Part shown: in pieces, positions 6,422-10,177 of the stretch | Layout of the letters: the number at the start of each line of letters is the position of its first letter | Numbering within the stretch: position 1 is the first letter of the stretch | Assembly: GCA_026193155.1 (NCBI GenBank) | Contig: JAPHSI010000148.1 | Span: 1 to 10,177 of the forward strand | Source: Sulfurimonadaceae bacterium | Lineage (GTDB): Bacteria; Campylobacterota; Campylobacteria; Campylobacterales; Sulfurimonadaceae | Length of the DNA: 10,177 bases | Reading direction: 5' to 3' | Translations under genes and position numbers: made by a program | Notes under the pieces: generated by a model | Database searches by the model: none | Told to the model about the DNA's origin: nothing | Seen by the model: only the letters and a program-made list of their open reading frames with translations

Positions 6422-7702
6422 TTATGACTGTAGCATTTCACTGCCCCATTTTAACATATCAAGACCATATTTTTCTCTTAGTTTTTGATTTTGTTTTGTA
6501 AGTTTTTCCATTTTTTCCTCATCTGCAAAATTTATAAGTGAGAGTTCTTTTTTAGAATGATGTGTAAAGCTAGAACAGTTGATACTTAAACGAATAACGC
6601 AAAGTCTTTTATGAATATCCGCCTCATTAAATAAAGAGATGCATAGTGAATCAAATTTTTTTTCAGTGAAACGCTCACATAAAGATATATTTTTATGAGA
6701 ATTTTGGTTCATCTCATAACGGATGCTTAGATGATAAACTGTAGGAATAACTTGTAATTTTTGAATTGCAAAGTTTAGATGTCTTGCCAAAACATGCACC
6801 CGTCGTCTAAGTTCAACCCTATCAAAAATAGGTTCTATTGTACGAGATATACCTATGCTTTTTCGCTCATGTTTTATTTTAATAGGTGCATCGCTTATCC
6901 CCTCTACACGTTTATAAAGCTCTTTTGCATATGGTCCCCAACTCTCCAAAGTTCCACGACGTTTACGAAGTTCTCCTAATGTATGGATTTGTGCAGATGC
7001 AAGGCGTGCACCCATACTCCTTCCTATGCCTGCAAAATCTTCTACCTTTATTGGATTTATAAACTCATCAAAATTATGTTCAGTTATTACCTTGCATCCA
7101 AAAGGTTTCGCGTGTGTAGTTGCCATCTTTGCAATATAACGAGTCTTAGCGGCACCGATGGAGACGGGTAGTTTTGTTTTTCTTTTTATCTCATGTCTTA
7201 GGTTATCTATAAAAGCTTCTACATCCTCATCTTCAATCCAACCTTTAAGATCTCCATAAAACTCATCTATACTAGCTTGTTCAATAAGCGGTATTTTTGT
7301 TTGTAAAAACTCATGTAATTCGTGTGAAAGCTTCTGATACAAAGACATGTTTGGTGCTTTTATAATTAGATGGGGGCAAAGTTGTAAAGCATCTTCAATA
7401 CGCATAGCTGTTTTTACCCCAAATGCACGTGCTTCATAAGAAGATGTAGTTAAAATACCGCGTACCTTTCCGTCACTGTCTCTAAAGGCATCCAAATCAT
7501 CATCTTTTGTTTCGTAAGCTTTAAAAAAAGTCGGTACGAAACTTCCTGAATTTTGCAGGTTAACCGTCTGGTTTTTAGCATCTGTATTAAATATTTTTGT
7601 ATCACTTCTCCCACCTATGGCTACAGCCTTATGCTCTAGGCTTGCATCTATACTGCGGATAGCACTGACAAAAAAACAATCTATATCTATATGTATTTTC
7701 AT
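6422..7702 (-). CDS. Y-family DNA polymerase (DinB/Pol IV-like)
   Basis: This 426-residue translesion polymerase would copy damaged DNA without proofreading. Catalytic metal ligands are visible: Asp6 and Asp8 in HIDIDCFF and the pair Asp146-Glu147 in ASIDEFYGDL; Phe11 is the likely steric gate against ribonucleotides. SYEARAFGVKTAM (88-100) and SIGAAKTRYIAKMA (181-194) are the usual fingers and palm motifs, and FAGIGRSMGARL (223-234) is the thumb helix-hairpin-helix. The little-finger domain covers about 275-380. Between AIGG (28-31) and GILTTSSYEAR (82-92) lie about 50 residues where E. coli DinB has about 5, so there is a net insertion of about 45. It is rich in Asp near 67-77. The C terminus ends KYGLDMLKWGSEML, with no obvious QLxLF-type clamp motif. 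The ATG has a close, weak AGG upstream. Because of the insertion I leave the symbol blank. Confidence 0.9.
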   Translation of the reverse strand: MKIHIDIDCFFVSAIRSIDASLEHKAVAIGGRSDTKIFNTDAKNQTVNLQNSGSFVPTFFKAYETKDDDLDAFRDSDGKVRGILTTSSYEARAFGVKTAMRIEDALQLCPHLIIKAPNMSLYQKLSHELHEFLQTKIPLIEQASIDEFYGDLKGWIEDEDVEAFIDNLRHEIKRKTKLPVSIGAAKTRYIAKMATTHAKPFGCKVITEHNFDEFINPIKVEDFAGIGRSMGARLASAQIHTLGELRKRRGTLESWGPYAKELYKRVEGISDAPIKIKHERKSIGISRTIEPIFDRVELRRRVHVLARHLNFAIQKLQVIPTVYHLSIRYEMNQNSHKNISLCERFTEKKFDSLCISLFNEADIHKRLCVIRLSINCSSFTHHSKKELSLINFADEEKMEKLTKQNQKLREKYGLDMLKWGSEMLQS

Positions 7703-7765
7703 AGCCTGATAATAGTAGATTTTTTTTTCTTGATTTAAAAATATGTCAAATTGCCAAAAATTTAC

Positions 7766-7771
7766 TATAAT
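7766..7771 (+). promoter_or_regulatory. -10 box of the small protein-lipoprotein-nfo operon
   Basis: TATAAT lies 22 bp before the ATG at 7794, so transcription should start near 7778 with a leader of about 16 nt. It falls inside the longer reading frame that begins at 7743, which therefore cannot be fully translated from this promoter and supports 7794 as the true start. Confidence 0.6.
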
Positions 7772-7783
7772 TTCAAAAAATAT

Positions 7784-7787
7784 GGAG
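7784..7787 (+). promoter_or_regulatory. Ribosome-binding site deciding the small-protein start
   Basis: GGAG lies 6 nt before the ATG at 7794. Together with the TATAAT at 7766-7771 it favours this internal start over the ATG at 7743. Confidence 0.65.
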
Positions 7788-7793
7788 ATAAAT

Positions 7794-7952
7794 ATGGCAC
7801 AAGTACCTCAAGATGTTGGATGCGATAATCAAGAATGTATAGCAAAAGATGAATGCAAAAGAAATGAGATATATAAAAATAAAACGGCTCGTATAGTAAA
7901 AACATTTAACGGCTCACCGACAAAAAAATGCGGTAAGTTTTTACAAAAATAG
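7794..7952 (+). CDS. Small four-cysteine protein, function unknown
   Basis: The protein has 52 residues starting MAQVPQDVGC. Four cysteines sit at 10, 15, 21 and 46 (CX4CX5CX24C), the last in CGKFL near the C terminus. The pattern of Cys-rich N-terminal half, basic middle and terminal CGKF suggests a metal-binding or Fe-S-binding miniprotein, but no ligand is proven. There is no signal peptide or membrane helix, so it should be cytoplasmic. A 17-residue longer frame from 7743 is possible but would begin upstream of the likely -10 box, while ATG 7794 has a GGAG site. It is the first gene of an apparent operon; the lipoprotein follows 9 bases after its stop. I do not recognise a named family. 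Confidence 0.75.
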   Translation: MAQVPQDVGCDNQECIAKDECKRNEIYKNKTARIVKTFNGSPTKKCGKFLQK

Positions 7953-7961
7953 AACTTTTAA

Positions 7962-8435
7962 ATGATGAAATATTTTTTAGTAGCATTAGTTTTATTTTTT
8001 TCGGCTTGTAGCATAAAAGAGTATAGTCATACGCAAAGTAAGATTATAATCATAAAGTCACCTAAGATAAAGTTTGCAGATGTAGGATACCTACGTAACT
8101 TGAATGATGCGATAGAGTTAGAACTTTTTATGGCTGGAAAAAGTATAAAAAAGATTACTATTAATCATCTTGTATGTGTAGATGAAGAAGGGTGCATGAG
8201 TAAAAGTGGATTTAATGAAGAGTACTTGCATCCATCATATCCAACTGAATTACTTCAGAACATCCTTCTGGCAAAACCAATTTATAATTCCAAGAATTTT
8301 CTAAAAACAGAGTCTGGATTTGTTCAAAAGATTCAAAATGAAGATGTAAATATAAAGTATGAAGTTAATTTAAAAACTATATTTTTTAAAGATAAAAAAA
8401 ATAATATCATTTTGAAATTTAAAGAGACAAAATAA
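7962..8435 (+). CDS. Small lipoprotein, function unknown
   Basis: The protein has 157 residues. The N terminus is a lipoprotein signal: MMK, hydrophobic residues 4-13, then FSAC with Cys16 as the lipidation site. SIKEY follows the Cys, with no Asp at +2, so outer-membrane sorting would be expected by the E. coli rule, with the caveat that this rule is not established for Campylobacterota. The mature part is mixed and has two further cysteines, Cys73 and Cys79, in NHLVCVDEEGCMSKSGF, which could form a disulfide. The C-terminal half is Lys/Asn-rich. Two ATGs stand side by side at 7962 and 7965 and no good ribosome-binding site precedes them, which suggests coupling to the small protein 9 bases upstream. 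nfo begins 9 bases after its stop. I recognise no characterised family; the shape resembles lineage-specific Campylobacterota lipoproteins. Confidence 0.8.
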   Translation: MMKYFLVALVLFFSACSIKEYSHTQSKIIIIKSPKIKFADVGYLRNLNDAIELELFMAGKSIKKITINHLVCVDEEGCMSKSGFNEEYLHPSYPTELLQNILLAKPIYNSKNFLKTESGFVQKIQNEDVNIKYEVNLKTIFFKDKKNNIILKFKETK

Positions 8436-8444
8436 AGGAACTAT

Positions 8445-9335
8445 ATGAATAACAAGTTTGTTGGTGCACACACAAGTGCAAGCGGTGGAGTTTTTAATGC
8501 TGTAAACAATGCTGTAGATATCGGAGCAAAGGCATTTGCACTTTTTACTAAAAACCAAAAACGCTGGGACGCAAAACCTCTAGATGCTAAAACACTTGAC
8601 TTATGGTTTGAAGCACTTGAAAAATCAGGCATCCAACCAAAACATATACTTCCACATGACAGTTATCTGATAAATCTGGGACATCCAGAAGAAGAAAAAC
8701 TTCAAAAAAGCAGAGAAGCATTTGTCGATGAGTTAGAACGTTGTGAGATTTTGGGTCTAGACAGACTAAATTTTCATCCCGGAAGTCATCTTGTAAAGTT
8801 ATCGGCTAAAGAGAAAAAAGATGAGGTTTATTTGCGTGATGTTGAAAATAGGTGTTTAGATGTTATAGCCGAGTCTATAAATATAGCTTTAGATAAAACT
8901 AACAATGTAAAAGCTGTTATAGAAAATACGGCAGGTCAAGGTACAAACTTAGGCTATACATTTGAGCATCTGGCTTACATCATAGATAAGGTTGAAGATA
9001 AAAACCGTGTCGGAGTTTGTATAGATACATGTCATATGTTTGTTGCGGGATATGATATAAGGACTCGCGAAGCATACGATAAAACATGGGGTGATTTTGA
9101 TCGTATAGTTGGTCGTGATAAACTGATGGGGATGCATATAAACGACTCTAAACCGCCACTTGGAAGTAAAAAAGATAGACACCACTCTATAGGTGAAGGT
9201 GAAATAGGACTAGATGCATTTAAGTTTATAATGAATGATGAACGTATGGATGATATTCCACTTGTTTTAGAGACTATAGATAGTGAAATTTGGAAACAAG
9301 AGATTGAACTACTTTATTCTTTTATAAAAAATTAA
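8445..9335 (+). CDS. nfo: Endonuclease IV (AP endonuclease)
   Basis: Nfo cuts DNA 5' to abasic sites and removes blocked 3' ends in base-excision repair. The protein has 296 residues, a TIM-barrel enzyme. All nine ligands of the trinuclear zinc site can be placed: His71, His111, Glu160, Asp194, His197, His231, Asp244, His246 and Glu276. Family signatures are GAHTSASGGV near the N terminus, NFHPGSHL (109-116), IENTAGQG (159-166), GVCIDTCHMF (190-199) and GEGEIG (250-255). Compared with E. coli Nfo the offset changes from +2 to +15 between His111 and Glu160, so an insertion of about 13 residues lies near 119-135 (around KEKKDEVYLRDVEN). The ATG has AAAGGA six bases upstream. It is the last gene of the plus-strand operon, 9 bases after the lipoprotein, and divergent from the translesion polymerase. 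Confidence 0.97.
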   Translation: MNNKFVGAHTSASGGVFNAVNNAVDIGAKAFALFTKNQKRWDAKPLDAKTLDLWFEALEKSGIQPKHILPHDSYLINLGHPEEEKLQKSREAFVDELERCEILGLDRLNFHPGSHLVKLSAKEKKDEVYLRDVENRCLDVIAESINIALDKTNNVKAVIENTAGQGTNLGYTFEHLAYIIDKVEDKNRVGVCIDTCHMFVAGYDIRTREAYDKTWGDFDRIVGRDKLMGMHINDSKPPLGSKKDRHHSIGEGEIGLDAFKFIMNDERMDDIPLVLETIDSEIWKQEIELLYSFIKN

Positions 9336-9338
9336 ATT

Positions 9339-9384
9339 AATTAAAGTGATTTTTGATAGACTAATCAATTATTTAATTTTTTAG
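9339..9384 (+). terminator. Possible AT-rich terminator after nfo
   Basis: Nested inverted arms are seen: AATTAAA (9339-9345) with TTTAATT (9372-9378), and inside them TTGAT (9353-9357) with ATCAA (9364-9368). A short T stretch runs to 9382. The stem has almost no GC and is interrupted, so stability is doubtful. The same spacer must also hold any promoter for the next gene, and I see no convincing one. Confidence 0.3.
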
Positions 9385-9395
9385 GGGGAAATAAT

Positions 9396-10177
9396 ATGTT
9401 TAAATATACTACTTTTTATATGACATTATTATCGTTTTTTGTCCTCAGTGGCTGTAGTGATATAGATAATACCGGTGCAAATACTGTAAACGCAAATAGC
9501 GGGTTTATAAGTGCTGAGACAATAGAAGATATAAATACGTCCACGATGCTAGCCGTTGTTAAAGGTTCTATAGATGCAAATGCTACAAATGCTTTTGGTT
9601 ATAAAGCTGTAAAAATAGTATATAAAACACAAGATATGTCTGGAAATGATGTTAATGCGTCAGGATTATTAGTTATCCCAAGTGCTACATCTCAATATCA
9701 AGCATATAGAATTGCAAACGGACAAACTCCGTTTTCGGTCTCTATGATTTGTGATAACCATGGTACTATATTTACAGATGCAGAAGCACCCTCAAATGTT
9801 GAAGTGACAAATGGACTTCCTGATTATACTTTAGCAGTTTTAATGAGTGGTTATGCAGGATTTGCAGCAGTACTTCCCGATTATGTAGGGTATGGTACTT
9901 CAAACTCATCCGCTCACCCTTATATGTTAAAAGAACTCTCAGCTCAAAACTCCCTTGATATGATTAAAGCCAGTATTAAATATATGCAAGATAATGGAGT
10001 TCTTCTAAATTATCAACTTTATATATCAGGATATTCCCAAGGTGGGCATGTAGCTATGGCTCTTGCTGAGAAAATTGAGAATGAAATTGATATAGTTGAT
10101 TTAAAAGGTGTAGCACCAATGGCAGGAGCACATAATATAGAAGCTTTGGCTAATTTAGAGATAAATGCAAGTAGAAC
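9396..10177 (+). CDS. Alpha/beta-hydrolase (lipase-like) lipoprotein, 3' end missing
   Basis: The frame begins at ATG 9396 behind a very strong AGGGGG site and runs open to the right edge, giving 260 residues plus two bases. The N terminus is a lipoprotein signal with LSGC and lipidation at Cys20; Asp at 22 is the third mature residue. The mature protein has alpha/beta-hydrolase marks: a likely oxyanion His122-Gly123 in DNHGT, PDYVGYG (161-167), and the nucleophile elbow GYSQGG (212-217) with Ser214. PDY-x-GYG together with GYSQGGH resembles the secretory lipase (LIP) group of esterases. The catalytic Asp and His would lie beyond the window. It would act at the cell envelope on an ester substrate I cannot specify. 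It follows nfo by 60 bases and may be a separate transcript. The stretch 21-45 is a low-complexity Asn/Thr/Ala linker. Confidence 0.85.
   Translation, partial: MFKYTTFYMTLLSFFVLSGCSDIDNTGANTVNANSGFISAETIEDINTSTMLAVVKGSIDANATNAFGYKAVKIVYKTQDMSGNDVNASGLLVIPSATSQYQAYRIANGQTPFSVSMICDNHGTIFTDAEAPSNVEVTNGLPDYTLAVLMSGYAGFAAVLPDYVGYGTSNSSAHPYMLKELSAQNSLDMIKASIKYMQDNGVLLNYQLYISGYSQGGHVAMALAEKIENEIDIVDLKGVAPMAGAHNIEALANLEINASR

Larger units (their letters stand above)
7703..7793. promoter_or_regulatory. Divergent promoter region of polymerase and nfo operons
   Basis: This 91-bp spacer serves the minus-strand polymerase and the plus-strand small-protein/lipoprotein/nfo genes. It has a run of eight T at 7721-7728 and a plus-strand TATAAT. 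No CTG-N10-CAG LexA-type box is present, in keeping with the usual lack of an SOS regulon in Campylobacterota. For the minus strand TTGACA (7749-7744) is seen, but no -10 lies at the right distance. Confidence 0.5.

Noticed and set aside
6779..7171. Two plus-strand frames of 66 and 62 codons
   Set aside because: Both are antisense to the Y-family polymerase and look like shadow translations.
7744..7749. Consensus TTGACA as -35 for the polymerase gene
   Set aside because: No -10 lies 16-18 bp downstream; the nearest TACTAT is about 26 bp away and would leave almost no leader.
7743..7793. Upstream ATG adding 17 residues to the small Cys protein
   Set aside because: The likely TATAAT lies downstream of this ATG, and the ATG at 7794 has a well-placed GGAG.
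8370..8632. Two minus-strand frames of 62 and 63 codons
   Set aside because: Antisense to the lipoprotein end and nfo start; Cys- or Ser-rich shadow products.
8949..9185. 78-codon minus-strand frame
   Set aside because: Antisense to the zinc-site region of nfo.
1..10177. CRISPR arrays, tRNA or rRNA genes, insertion sequences, phage or defence islands
   Set aside because: Reading through found no spaced direct repeats, transposase, integrase or RNA gene; intergenic gaps are short and fully accounted for.

Overview
The window looks like an AT-rich chromosomal segment from a Campylobacterota bacterium, probably near the sulfur-oxidising Sulfurimonas group. That placement is inferred from low GC, Lys/Ile/Asn-rich proteins, TATAAT-type -10 boxes without a clear -35, and the mix of genes; no rRNA or other marker is present to confirm it. 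Most of it reads as core chromosome. I see no insertion sequence, phage gene, tRNA, rRNA or CRISPR array.

Layout. Positions 1-4492 are all on the minus strand. Read in transcription order they are purF (4492-3131), a YhcC/YtqA-type radical SAM gene (3124-2165), an OmpR-family response regulator (2149-1496) and its histidine kinase (1509-442). These are spaced or overlapped tightly enough to be one operon. Next comes an exported EF-hand protein (351 to the left edge), truncated by the window, with its own likely promoter. A 147-bp divergent promoter region separates purF from a plus-strand gene for a protein with a C-terminal J domain (4640-5443). That gene converges, with only 4 bp between, on a minus-strand DUF234 protein (6341-5448). 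An 80-bp spacer holding a perfect 10-bp dyad lies between the DUF234 gene and a minus-strand Y-family DNA polymerase (7702-6422). Divergent from the polymerase is a plus-strand operon: a 52-residue four-cysteine protein (7794-7952), a small lipoprotein (7962-8435) and endonuclease IV, nfo (8445-9335). The right edge cuts an alpha/beta-hydrolase lipoprotein (9396 onward).

How they fit together. The polymerase and Nfo are both DNA-damage genes sharing a 91-bp divergent promoter region with no LexA-type box, so they may be a small repair locus. The two-component system lies between housekeeping genes and the EF-hand gene, which is a plausible but unproven target or partner. No clearly new defence or mobile system is visible. 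The most unusual points are the roughly 45-residue insertion in the polymerase palm, the DUF234 nuclease-like protein without its usual ATPase, the dyad beside it, and the uncharacterised small Cys protein and lipoprotein encoded with nfo.
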